Counted from the stretch's first letter, positions 9,076-18,300 are shown. The stretch is 44,535 nucleotides of DNA from Nocardia pseudovaccinii NBRC 100343 (GCF_001613225.1 NZ_BDBY01000235.1:1-44535), one strand, 5' to 3'. The notes: generated by a model from the letters alone, not told the origin. Translations and numbers: made by a program.

Positions 9076-10203
9076 ATGGCCACTGGGGTGGGCCTGCGCA
9101 TCGCCGAGGACAACTGCACAGCGGCCATCGTCACCGATAACGGCGAACCGACGTTCATCGTCCGCGAGTCGATCCTGCATATGTCCGATGACGGCGACAC
9201 CGTCCTCGGCGGACCGGCCCCGGCCGGTCATACGCATTCGATCACCGGTTTCGCATCCTCGGTCGGCGATCCGGCCGGTATCTCCGTCGACGCGGGCGAG
9301 GCCTACCGGGCCGAGGATCTGGTCGCGACCGCACTGTTCTGCCTGATCAATCTGACCGCCGAACATCTGAACGGCGCCGCCGAGTTCTATGCGACCTATC
9401 CCGCGGGCTGGCCGTCGGAGTACGTGCTCTCACTCCGCGACGCACTGGACTATCTGGGCCTGAAATCGGTACTGCTGGTCAGCGAGGGTGACCTCCCCGG
9501 CAGCGACGCCGTCGCACCGGAAATGGCCTACGCCTACGACGCCGCGCGCGCCGCGCTGGCCGCGGTGCTGGCGACCCCGGCCGGCGCGACCCCGCCGGAT
9601 CCGGGCAATGCCGAGAACTCGACCGTGGTCACCGATGTCATCCCGGCGGTGCCGACGCCCGAGGTGCAGCCGCAGGCCTATTCGGCGGCGATGCCGGTGG
9701 CCGCACCGCTGATCGCTTCGACCGCGGTCGAAGCGACCACCCCGGAGCCGCCGCCTGCCGCGCCCCCCAAGAAGGACCGCGGCACACCGCTGCTGATCGC
9801 GGTCGCGGTCGGCATCGGCCTGATACTCGGCGGCATCGGTGTCGCCGTGCTGTTCCGAGATCCCGGCTCGACCCCGGTGCCGCAGGTGCGCGACGCCAAA
9901 TCCGATCAGGTCTCGACGAGCCCGGCTCCGCAGCCGCCGGTGGACCTACCGACCGTGCCGGAAACCACGCCGCCGCCGACCACCGAACCGCCGGTCGTCA
10001 TCACCAGCAGCGAACCGGAGACCACCGAGCCGACCACGACACCACCGACCACCACGCCCGCACCGACCACGACACCGCCGACCACCACCCGGCCGAGCCG
10101 GACCACGACCACCCGTCCCGGCTTCCCGATGTGGACGCCGCCGACGTGGACGCAACTGCCGTGGCAGCAGCCGATTCCGTTCGAGTTGGCGCCTCCTGGT
10201 TGA
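9076..10203 (+). CDS. Membrane-tethered Hsp70-like protein with truncated ATPase fold (copy 2)
   Basis: This encodes 375 residues. The first 160 or so resemble the first lobe of the Hsp70-like domain of copy 1: a degenerate opening GLRIAEDNC, a region resembling the GDPVDIL...YRAEDLVATAL segment, then a FYATYPAGWPSEYVLSLRDA segment. The phosphate-2 and adenosine motifs of the second lobe are missing. A Pro-rich linker leads to one transmembrane helix (LLIAVAVGIGLILGGIGVAV). The tail is strongly Thr/Pro-rich with many TTTPPTT runs and ends in a Trp/Pro-rich segment, typical of an extracytoplasmic spacer that may cross the cell wall. The ATG at 9076 follows a GAGG motif 8 bases upstream; a TTG six bases earlier is less likely. 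It sits 44 bases after the regulator gene in the same operon. It probably cannot hydrolyse ATP, so a binding or adaptor role is the safest inference. Confidence 0.7.
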   Translation: MATGVGLRIAEDNCTAAIVTDNGEPTFIVRESILHMSDDGDTVLGGPAPAGHTHSITGFASSVGDPAGISVDAGEAYRAEDLVATALFCLINLTAEHLNGAAEFYATYPAGWPSEYVLSLRDALDYLGLKSVLLVSEGDLPGSDAVAPEMAYAYDAARAALAAVLATPAGATPPDPGNAENSTVVTDVIPAVPTPEVQPQAYSAAMPVAAPLIASTAVEATTPEPPPAAPPKKDRGTPLLIAVAVGIGLILGGIGVAVLFRDPGSTPVPQVRDAKSDQVSTSPAPQPPVDLPTVPETTPPPTTEPPVVITSSEPETTEPTTTPPTTTPAPTTTPPTTTRPSRTTTTRPGFPMWTPPTWTQLPWQQPIPFELAPPG

Positions 10204-10292
10204 TTTCGCAGCGACCTACCGGGGTTTGTGCCTTAAAGTGATCCGCTGACCGGTGTAGTGGCTGGCACATCTCGTGCCGACGAAGGGACTTC

Positions 10293-11657
10293 ATGCGCAA
10301 GTTGGTGGCGCGCAGCGCCGCGGTCAAGGCAGCTTCGATCGGATTCGCCGCGACCGTTTTCATCGCACCCCTGCTCGTCACCACCGCCGCTTCGGCCGAA
10401 CCGACAGCACCCGGGCAGCTTTCCGCCGAGAACCTGCCGCCCGAACTCGTCGAGGCCATTTCCCGCGATCTGAAGATGACGCCCGCGGAGTATCTGGAAC
10501 GCTCCGCCAAGGCCCAGGCGCTCAGCGAATACGCGGAGTCGTTCCGCAGCGAGCGCCCCGACACCTACGCGGGCGCCTGGCTCGGCACCGACGGTAAGCC
10601 GGTCGTCGCGGTCACCTCGGTCGACGCCGCCAAGATCGCCGCGGCCGACGGCTACCAGACCCATCTGGCCCCGATCTCGGCGAACGGCCTGGAGAACTCG
10701 CTGATGCAGCTGAATCAGTGGATCAACACGCTGCCCAGGGAGATCTCCCAGTCGATCAACTCCGTCGCGGTCGACTTCCTGAACAGCCAGCTGGTGCTGT
10801 CGGTCGCCAATACGCCGGTCGGCCACGCGCTGAACCTGCCGACCCTGATCGCCAACGTCAAGGTCATCCTCTCGCCCAATAGCGGCGGCCCGATCGAACG
10901 GCGTCCGATGGGCGGCGACACCTACATCACCGCGCCGACCTCGCTGAAGGACACCTCGCTGCGCGGTGTCGATGTGTGCTCGTTCGGCTTCAACAGTGTG
11001 GACGCGGCCGGTAACGCGCTGAATATCAGCGCGGGCCACTGCGACCCGAACCTGGAAAAGGACGACCAGCACGCCGCGGTCTACCTGCCCAATATCAGGG
11101 ACATCCCGAACAGCATCGAGCTCGGCAATTTCGTCAAGGCGCGCCTCGGCGGCCCGACCGCGCTCGACTACTCCGTCATCAAGCTCAACGAGCGCTCGGT
11201 CAATGCGGGCATGGACCAGCCCTCGGTGCGCGGCTCCAATGGCACCACGCTGACCATCACCGGTACCGCCGAGCCGGTCACCGGCGCCCCGATCTGCAAG
11301 TCGGGCCAGTCCTCCACCTTCACCTGCGGGTTCGTGGTGGCCGATCGGGTCGAAACCCAGCTGTACACTGCCGAGGGCGTGAGCAAGACCGTGCGCGGCT
11401 TCGCCAGCTCGGCCTGCACGCTCGGCGGCGACAGCGGTGGCGCGATCGTCTCCGGCACGCTGGCCCTCGGTATCACCAGCGGTTCCAATGCCGCCGACGC
11501 CCCCGACTGCAACGAGGCCAATATCGCCCTCGCGCAATACGGCGGCACCGCGACCCTCGGCATCCCGATCCGCTCGATCCTGGCCGATATCGACTCCTCC
11601 GCAGGCGGCGGCGTCGGCACCGGCATCGCGCTGCGGACCCGTCCGAACGCTGGGTGA
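10293..11657 (+). CDS. Secreted S1-family serine protease with prodomain (copy 1)
   Basis: This encodes 454 residues. A signal peptide covers about residues 1-35 (hydrophobic core ending TTAASA, cut before EPTAP). A prodomain follows, with ELVEAISRDLKMTPAEYLER near its start, as in the inhibitory propeptides of streptogrisin and alpha-lytic protease. The chymotrypsin-like domain carries the catalytic triad His249 (SAGHC), Asp292 (ALDYSV) and Ser381 (GGDSGGA), with paired cysteines around the His and Ser loops. All key residues are present, so it should be active after secretion and removal of the prodomain. AAGGGA lies just upstream of the start. The substrate is unknown. The next gene is a paralogue of the same architecture, showing a tandem duplication. 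A C-terminal extension after the protease fold is short and Gly-rich. Confidence 0.85.
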   Translation: MRKLVARSAAVKAASIGFAATVFIAPLLVTTAASAEPTAPGQLSAENLPPELVEAISRDLKMTPAEYLERSAKAQALSEYAESFRSERPDTYAGAWLGTDGKPVVAVTSVDAAKIAAADGYQTHLAPISANGLENSLMQLNQWINTLPREISQSINSVAVDFLNSQLVLSVANTPVGHALNLPTLIANVKVILSPNSGGPIERRPMGGDTYITAPTSLKDTSLRGVDVCSFGFNSVDAAGNALNISAGHCDPNLEKDDQHAAVYLPNIRDIPNSIELGNFVKARLGGPTALDYSVIKLNERSVNAGMDQPSVRGSNGTTLTITGTAEPVTGAPICKSGQSSTFTCGFVVADRVETQLYTAEGVSKTVRGFASSACTLGGDSGGAIVSGTLALGITSGSNAADAPDCNEANIALAQYGGTATLGIPIRSILADIDSSAGGGVGTGIALRTRPNAG

Positions 11658-11663
11658 GAGGGC

Positions 11664-11688
11664 TTGTCGGACACCGTATTTCCGACAA
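11664..11688 (+). terminator. Hairpin between the two protease genes
   Basis: TTGTCGGA at 11664-11671 pairs perfectly with TCCGACAA at 11681-11688 across a 9-base loop, just after the first protease gene. There is no T-run after it, so it may be a weak terminator or an RNA-processing structure that lets the two proteases be expressed at different levels. Confidence 0.4.
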
Positions 11689-11763
11689 ACCGACCGCCGG
11701 TCCGTTAGTGGGCCGAACAACATCCCCACATAAGTAGGCATAACCGGCCGGACACCTTAAGGT

Positions 11764-13083
11764 ATGGGCATGCTCCTGCCACGTATAGGTCAGTTCCGAT
11801 CAGCTGCGCGACAGACCCGGGTCCGAAAAACAGTTATCGCCGCCTCGGCGGCGATTCTGCTGTTCGGTCCGACGGCAGCAGTGGCGAACGCAGAACCCGA
11901 CCAGCCGGCCCTGCCCGCCGACCTGGTCGCCGCGGTCGCGCGCGATCTGAAGATCTCCCCCGAGGAGTACTTGCACCGGGCCGATCTGGCCCAGCAGCTC
12001 GCGGCCTTCGCCACCACAGCGCAGCGCCAGTTCCCGCAGGTCTTCGCGGGTTCGTGGCTCGCTGACGGCGGCAAGGCGGTCGTGGCGCTCGCACAGGGCC
12101 CGGGCGCCGACGAGGCGCGCCAGGCGGCCACGTCGGCCGGATTCGAGGTCCGCAATGTCGCCAAGAGCGAGGCGGCGCTGCGCGGCGAGAAGAGCGCGTT
12201 CGAACGCTGGCTGGAGGGCCAGCCCGAGGCGGTCTCCGCGCTGGTGCGCGGTGTGGTGGTCGATCCCGTCAACAACAGCATCGCGGTGCGGGTCGAGCAG
12301 GCCGGCCTGCCGATGCCGAACTTCGTCGACCCGTCCCGGGTCATCGTGACGGCCCCGCCGATCGCCGGTGAGCAGCTGCAGACCACCCCGGTCGCGGCCG
12401 CGATGCAGACCGGTCCGCTGGCCGGTGGCGACGGCTTCGCCTCGATCGCCGGGAAGACGTCGCTGCGCTGCTCGCTCGGCTTCAACGGCACGGACCGGGC
12501 AGGCAACGTCGTGAACATCACCGCGGGCCACTGCAACCCGGACATTCCGTCGGCGGGTTCGGGGAATGCGGCAGGCGTCTACGAGCTGGCAGGCGATCGG
12601 GCGGGCGCGCAAGTGGGCACGTTCCAGAAGTCGGTGCTCGGCTCGCAGGACTACTCGATCATCCGGATCAACGATCAGGCCAAGGACCGGTTCAGCAACA
12701 ACTTCGTGCGCCAGCCCGGCCAGCCGGTCGCGGTCGAGGGCGTTGCCGTGCCGGTGGTCGGTGCTCCGGTCTGCAAGTCCGGTGCGCGCACCGGCTTCAG
12801 CTGCGGCATCGTGAACGCTGTCGACCAGACCGTGCAGGTCGGTGACCGGGAGCTCACCCAGGCCTTCTCCGCCAACATCTGTGCCCTGCCCGGTGACAGT
12901 GGCGGCGCGATCGTGTCCGGCCGGATGGCGCTGGGCATCTCCAGCGCGTCGTCGGTGGCCGACTTCCCGATCTGCGAGATCCCGAATCTGATCGGTGCGC
13001 TCACCGGCAATGCGCCGCAGCTGTTCGCCCAGCCGGTCAGCGTCGTTCTCTCGGACAACCCCGGCCTCAAGGTCAACAACTAG
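11764..13083 (+). CDS. Secreted S1-family serine protease with prodomain (copy 2)
   Basis: This encodes 439 residues. It is a paralogue of the protease upstream, with the same plan: signal peptide (core AASAAILLFGPTAAVANA, cut before EPDQP), prodomain (LPADLVAAVARDLKISPEEY and on to VFAGSWL) and chymotrypsin-like domain. The triad is His256 (ITAGHC), Asp296 (SQDYSI) and Ser379 (PGDSGGA). The conserved cysteine pair around VCKSG...FSCGIV is shared with copy 1. The ATG at 11764 and another at 11770 are both possible starts; only the length of the signal peptide N-region changes. A strong terminator follows. It probably acts in the envelope or medium as a protein-degrading or processing enzyme; the target is not visible from context. 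Confidence 0.85.
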   Translation: MGMLLPRIGQFRSAARQTRVRKTVIAASAAILLFGPTAAVANAEPDQPALPADLVAAVARDLKISPEEYLHRADLAQQLAAFATTAQRQFPQVFAGSWLADGGKAVVALAQGPGADEARQAATSAGFEVRNVAKSEAALRGEKSAFERWLEGQPEAVSALVRGVVVDPVNNSIAVRVEQAGLPMPNFVDPSRVIVTAPPIAGEQLQTTPVAAAMQTGPLAGGDGFASIAGKTSLRCSLGFNGTDRAGNVVNITAGHCNPDIPSAGSGNAAGVYELAGDRAGAQVGTFQKSVLGSQDYSIIRINDQAKDRFSNNFVRQPGQPVAVEGVAVPVVGAPVCKSGARTGFSCGIVNAVDQTVQVGDRELTQAFSANICALPGDSGGAIVSGRMALGISSASSVADFPICEIPNLIGALTGNAPQLFAQPVSVVLSDNPGLKVNN

Positions 13084-13095
13084 CTGCACCCCGCG

Positions 13096-13129
13096 AAAGG
13101 CCGACAGCAGCGACGCTGTCGGCCTTTTT
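13096..13129 (+). terminator. Rho-independent terminator after the protease pair
   Basis: AAAGGCCGACAGC (13096-13108) pairs perfectly with GCTGTCGGCCTTT (13115-13127) across a 6-base loop, and the right arm runs into TTTTT. It lies 13 bases after the protease stop codon. Confidence 0.9.
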
Positions 13130-13222
13130 GCTGTCCTTGGGCCCGGATCCACTGAACTTGCGTTGCCCGAGTGCGCGCAAATGCCCTGTGGGGCCCGGCG
13201 ACCTTCCGGCATCCTGGAATGC

Positions 13223-14107
13223 ATGTGTTTGGTGTTGATCGGTTGGCGGGTCCATCCGGAGTACCGGTTGATCGTCGCGGCCAACCGCGACGAGTTCTAC
13301 TCCCGCCCGACCGAGTCGATGCGATGGTGGTCCGAGGTGCCTGGACTGCTGGCCGGGCGCGATCTCGGGGCGCTGCGCAAGGTCGCGGGCGATCCGCCGG
13401 GTACCTGGCTCGGGTTGACGCGGGAAGACAAGGGCCGCAATCGATTCGCCACCGTCACCAATGTGCGCAATCCGAAAGACGAACGCGGCGACGCCCGTTC
13501 ACGCGGCGCGCTGCTGATGGATTTCCTGCGCGGCATCGGCGACCGGCGTGAACTACTCGGCCCTGAGCAGTACGTGCTCGATGTAGCCGCCGCCCCCGAC
13601 GACTACAACGGCTACAACATGCTGATCTCGGATCTCGAATCGCTGTGGTGGCACTCCAACCGCAGCGCACGACCGCCCCAGGAGCTGGCACCGGGCTTCC
13701 ACGGTGTATCCAACGGCATGTTCATCACCTCGGCCGCGCCGGGCCTGGGAGCGGCATTCGAAGCGCCCCAATCCATTTGGCCCAAGGTACGCGGCGGTCT
13801 CACCGACCTGCGCACGGTGGTCGAATCGGATCCCGGCAATGTCGCGCGCTACTTCGAGGTGCTGGCCGACCGCACCGAGGCGCCCGATGAGCTGTTGCCG
13901 CACACCGGAGTTCCGCTGCGGCGCGAGCGCGCGCTCTCGGCCAGATTCATCGCCAACGCACTGCACGGGACCAGGGCGAGCACGGTCCTGCTGGTGCGCG
14001 AGGACGGTTCGTTCGAAATGGCCGAGCGCTCCTTCGGACGCTTCGGACGGCACAGGGGCGAGGAAATCTTCAGCGGCAGTTTGGATTTACGCGAGCACCA
14101 GGCCTGA
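13223..14107 (+). CDS. TANGO2/NRDE-family protein
   Basis: This encodes 294 residues. The N-terminus MCLVLIGWRVHPEYRLIVAA followed by NRDEFYSRPTE is the signature of the NRDE (TANGO2) family. The Cys at position 2 is invariant in that family and is thought to correspond to the nucleophile position of the N-terminal nucleophile hydrolase fold, which is why the start MCL was chosen over the longer upstream frame. Further family features are GTWLGL, FATVTNVRNP and a GVSNG motif in the middle. In bacteria the biochemical function is not settled; eukaryotic TANGO2 has been linked to haem or lipid handling. It follows the protease terminator and has its own terminator, so it looks like a single-gene unit. 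Confidence 0.88.
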   Translation: MCLVLIGWRVHPEYRLIVAANRDEFYSRPTESMRWWSEVPGLLAGRDLGALRKVAGDPPGTWLGLTREDKGRNRFATVTNVRNPKDERGDARSRGALLMDFLRGIGDRRELLGPEQYVLDVAAAPDDYNGYNMLISDLESLWWHSNRSARPPQELAPGFHGVSNGMFITSAAPGLGAAFEAPQSIWPKVRGGLTDLRTVVESDPGNVARYFEVLADRTEAPDELLPHTGVPLRRERALSARFIANALHGTRASTVLLVREDGSFEMAERSFGRFGRHRGEEIFSGSLDLREHQA

Positions 14108-14116
14108 AACGCAAAC

Positions 14117-14141
14117 GGCCCGCTCCTGATGGGAGCGGGCC
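14117..14141. terminator. Terminator between convergent genes
   Basis: GGCCCGCTCC (14117-14126) pairs with GGAGCGGGCC (14132-14141) across a 5-base loop. It sits between the end of the TANGO2-like gene and the end of the opposing secreted-protein gene, so it may serve both strands. Confidence 0.7.
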
Positions 14142-14159
14142 GGTCGAGTTCGATCGAGA

Positions 14160-14915
14160 TCAGTTCGGCTGCTGAGCCGGCACCGGCTGCTGGGCCGACG
14201 CAGGCTGCTGGGCCGGCACCGACTTCTCGGCGAACTTGGTGGTGCCGGGCGCCGCCTGCAGAGTGTTGACCAGGTCGATGCCCGCGAGGGTCAGGATCGG
14301 ACCACCGACGGCGAGCGTGCCGAGGATGCCACCGATACCCGCGCCCGCGATCGCGGCCGGAATGCAGCCGACACCGAGCAGTGGCAGGCCGAGGATGCAG
14401 CCGATGACACCACCGGCGACGACACCGATGGCGGTGCCGACGAAGCCGCCCACCGCCGTGGCGATGCCGAACTGAGTGGAGAACTCGTTCATCGCCCGCT
14501 GGTCTTCATCCGGGGAGGCGATCGGCTTGGCGACGGCGTTGACCGTATTCACCTTTTGCTCGATCTTGACGCTCTGGTCCGGGGTCAGTTCGAGGACCTT
14601 GCCGTCGTCCTTCACAACCGGCTTGACGTCGACCGGTGTCTGGTCGACATCGACGTCGAGCGGTGCCGACATGACGGTGTTGCCGAGTTCGTCCTTGACC
14701 GTGTAGAGGTCTGGTTCCTTCAATTCCTCGTCGGACTTCGTCAGCTCGAAGGTCCCCCCCTTGAGCGTGGCGACGACCGTCTTGTCCACGAGCTTGACGG
14801 AGTAGCTGATCGGTTGAGCCGCCGCGGGGGCGGGCTCGGCGTGAGCAACTCCGAATCCGATCGTCATCGCGCCGATGACCATCGTGGCAGCCGCGGTGGT
14901 GCTGCGGAGATTCAT
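14160..14915 (-). CDS. Secreted protein with glycine-zipper-like hydrophobic domain, function unknown
   Basis: This encodes 251 residues. Residues 1-26 form a signal peptide ending FGVAHA, cut before EPAPAAAQ. A polar, beta-rich region follows (VKLVDKTVVATLKGGTFELT) with Asp/Lys-rich stretches. From about residue 150 there is a long Gly/Ala/Ile/Val segment (IATAVGGFVGTAIGVVAGGV, then ILGTLAVGGPILTLAGIDL) with GxxxG spacing, as in glycine-zipper proteins that insert into or oligomerise at membranes. Two cysteines lie inside this segment. The tail is a short AQQP repeat. I do not recognise a named family; proteins of this look are common in Nocardia and relatives. It is convergent with the TANGO2-like gene and divergent from etfD. 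Surface or outer-membrane (mycomembrane) location is inferred. Confidence 0.7.
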   Translation of the reverse strand: MNLRSTTAAATMVIGAMTIGFGVAHAEPAPAAAQPISYSVKLVDKTVVATLKGGTFELTKSDEELKEPDLYTVKDELGNTVMSAPLDVDVDQTPVDVKPVVKDDGKVLELTPDQSVKIEQKVNTVNAVAKPIASPDEDQRAMNEFSTQFGIATAVGGFVGTAIGVVAGGVIGCILGLPLLGVGCIPAAIAGAGIGGILGTLAVGGPILTLAGIDLVNTLQAAPGTTKFAEKSVPAQQPASAQQPVPAQQPN

Positions 14916-15380
14916 TCAGTTTCCAATCCATCATCAGGTTGTTCGCGCGCCGCTTCCGTACACGCGAGAGCGCTCATCAACCCGAGGTGGTCGGACCCCG
15001 GATTCTCCCCGAGCAGTGTGAAAGACAGGCACATCAAACAGAACGTGGTGAGCGTAATCGAACCGACATGAAGATGCGAGATCGACTATTCCCACTGTGA
15101 TCTCGGCGTGACATAAGCCTGTCCTTACCGCCGATCGGGCACCGAGCATTGTTTACGGTGGTTGTCGCCCCGAACCACACCCGGATCGCGCGATCTTCGT
15201 GAAATCCATCACAGGCGAAAATCAGGTCAAGCCCCAGGAAGAGGGGGCAGGAACCAACCGCCGATCGTACGATAGACAGGTAAGTTACCGGTGGGTAACT
15301 TACCTGCAGTTAGGATACGAGCCAACCGGGTGGCGAGATCGCCGCCCACGCTCGTGTTGCCTCTAAAGAAAGGTCGCGAC
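14916..15380. promoter_or_regulatory. Divergent region between the secreted protein gene and etfD
   Basis: This 465-base gap has no convincing gene. Its right end holds the palindromic operator described separately and a possible -10 box TAGGAT at 15311-15316 for etfD. A ribosome binding site, AAGAAAGG, lies about 7 bases before the etfD ATG. The left half must contain the promoter for the leftward gene, but no consensus was clear. Confidence 0.55.
15277..15306. promoter_or_regulatory. Composite palindromic operator upstream of etfD
   Basis: CAGGTAAGTTACC (15277-15289) and GGTAACTTACCTG (15294-15306) are perfect inverted repeats of 13 bp around a 4-base spacer GGTG. Each arm itself contains an 11-bp palindrome, GGTAA-N-TTACC, so there are four TTACC/GGTAA half-sites, with the two small palindromes centred 15 bp apart. 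It ends 4 bases before a candidate -10 box. This is the pattern expected for a TetR-type repressor binding as two dimers. The protein that binds it is not identified. Confidence 0.75.
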
Positions 15381-18300
15381 ATGAATGCCCTGACATTGAC
15401 GCTGGGCACGATTGGTGTGGCGTTCAGCCTGTTGGGTTGGGCATCATTCGTCGGTGGCGTCGGCAAAATGACCCGCGCGATCATGATCGGCCAGCCCGCG
15501 CCGGATCGTTGGCGACCCTTCTTCCCGCGCTTGAAGACGATGATCGTCGAATTCCTCGCCCACACCCGGATGAACAAATTCCGCACGGTCGGCTGGGCGC
15601 ACTGGCTGGTGATGATCGGCTTCCTCGGCGGTTTCATCCTGTACTTCGAGGCGTACGGGCAGACCTTCGATCCCGAATTCCACTGGCCGATCATCGGCGG
15701 CTGGGGCATCTACCACCTGTGGGACGAACTGCTCGGCATCGGGACCGTGATCGGCATCCTGGTGCTGATCGCCATTCGCCAGCTCAACCACCCACGGGTG
15801 CCCGCGCGACTGTCGCGATTCAGTGGTTCCCGGTTCGCCCCGGCGTATGTCATCGAGGCGATCGTGTTCCTCGAGGGCATCGGCATGGTCATGGTGAAGG
15901 CGGGCAAGATCGCCACCTACGGCCACTCCGAGGCCTGGACCGACTTCTTCACCATGCAGGTGGCCAAGCTGCTGCCGTCCAGCGTGGCGATGGTGGCCAT
16001 CTTCGCGTTCATCAAGATGGTTTCGGGCAGCACCTTCCTACTGCTGGTCGGTCGCAATATCAACTGGGGTGTGGCCTGGCACCGGTTCGCGGCCTTCTTC
16101 AACATCTACTTCAAGCGCGAGGACGACGGCGGCGTCGCACTGGGCGCCGCGAAGCCGATGATGTCCAAGGGCAAGCCGGTCGATATGGAGACCGCCGACC
16201 CGGACGTCGACACCTTCGGCGCGGGCCGGGTCGAGGACTTCTCCTGGAAGGGCTGGCTGGATTTCACCACCTGCACCGAATGCGGTCGCTGCCAGTCGCA
16301 GTGCCCGGCCTGGAATACCGGTAAGCCGTTGTCGCCCAAGCTGCTGATCATGTCGCTGCGCGACCACGGTGTCGCCAAGGCGCCGTACCTGCTGGCCGGT
16401 GGCCGCAAGGATATGGGCGGCGACGAGATCGGCCTGGTCGACGACGACGGCAAGCCCAACGAGGCGAAGCTGGCCAAGATCTCCGAACTGGCCAGGGCCG
16501 AGGCGGAGCGTCCGCTGGTCGGCGGCGAGGACGTCAACGGCATCATCGACCCCGAGGTGCTGTGGAGCTGCACCACCTGCGGTGCGTGCGTCGAGCAGTG
16601 CCCGGTCGATATCGAGCATGTCGATCACATCATCGATATGCGCCGCTACCAGGTGTTGATCGAGTCGGAATTCCCCTCCGAGCTGGCCGGTTTGTTCAAG
16701 AACCTGGAGAACAAGGGCAACCCCTGGGGCCAGAACGCCAAGGACCGGTTGAACTGGATCAATGAACTCGACTTCCAGATCCCGGTCTTCGGTCAGGATG
16801 CGGACTCCTTCGACGGGTACGAGTACCTGTTCTGGGTCGGCTGTGCGGGTGCGTACGAGGATCGCGCCAAGCGCACCACCAAGGCCGTCGCGGAGCTGCT
16901 GGCCACCGCGGGCGTGAAATTCATGGTGCTCGGCGCCGACGAGACCTGCACCGGTGACTCCGCGCGCCGGGCGGGCAACGAATTCCTGTTCCAGCAGCTC
17001 ACGCAGCAGAACATCGAACTGTTGAACTCGGTATTCGAGGGTGTCGAGCAGTCACGCAAGAAGATCGTCGTCACCTGTGCGCATTGCTTCAACGCGCTGA
17101 ACAACGAGTACCCACAGGTCGGCGGCACCTACGAGGTGGTGCACCACACCCAGCTGCTGAACCGGCTGGTGCGCACCAAGCAGCTGATCCCGGTCGCCTC
17201 GGTATCGCAGAATGTCACCTACCACGACCCGTGCTACCTGGGCCGCCACAACAAGGTCTACAACGCACCGCGCGAGTTGATGGAGGCCTCCGGCTCCACC
17301 CTCGTCGAAATGCCGCGGCACGGCGAACGTTCCATGTGCTGTGGCGCCGGTGGCGCGCGGATGTGGATGGAAGAGCAGCTCGGTAAGCGGATCAATATCG
17401 ATCGCGTCGACGAGGCGCTGTCCACCTTGAACGGTGGCAACGAACCGTCCAAGATCGCGACCGGCTGCCCGTTCTGCCGCGTCATGCTCACCGACGGTGT
17501 CACCGCACGCAAGGACAGCGGCGAGGTCGGCCAAGGCGTCGAGGTCGTCGATGTCGCGCAGTTGATGCTCGACGCCATCGACCGGGTCGACCCGTCGAAG
17601 CTCACCGAGAACCTGACCGTGGTGCAGGAACCGAAGCAGGCACCCGAGCCGGAACCGGTTGCCGCCGAACCCGAACCGGCATTTCCCGATGATGTAGCGT
17701 CCGCCGAACCGAAGGCGGCTCCGGCCGGTGGCGGTCTGGCGATGAAGGGCGGCGGCAAGGCACCCGGCGGTCTGGGTATGAAGGGTGCGGCCAAGGCACC
17801 GGGTGGTCTCGGTATGAAGGGCGCCGCGAAGGCACCCGGAGCCAAGGCGACCCCCGCTCCGGCCGAGGACACCGCGACAGAGGCGTCGGCTCCGGCCGCA
17901 CCCGTCAAGGGCCTCGCGATGAAGGGCCCCGCCAAGGCACCGGGCAAGGGCCTCGGCATGAAGGGCGGTGCAAAAGCGCCCGGCGCCAAGGCAACTCCCG
18001 ACGCCGTCACCGAAGCAGCACCCGCCGCCGAGGCACCGGCAGCACCGCCGGTCAAGGGTCTGGCAATGAAGGGTCCGGCGAAGGCACCGGGCAAGGGGCT
18101 GGCCATGAAGGGCGCGGCAAAGGCGCCCGGAGCCAAGGCACCGGAAGCCTCGGCCCCCGCCGAAGCGGCCGCGGTAGCGGAAACCCCCGCGACCGAACCG
18201 GTTTCGGCCCCGACCGAAACCAAGCCGTCCATTCCCGCCAAGGGCCTGGCCATGAAGTCCGGCTTCAAACGGCCCGGCCCCAAGGCCCCCGGCACGGCCA

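Noticed and set aside
10233..13284. Two minus-strand frames of about 500 residues each opposite the serine proteases
   Set aside because: The plus strand carries signal peptides, prodomains and full catalytic triads; the opposite frames are Arg/Asp-rich with no recognisable domain.
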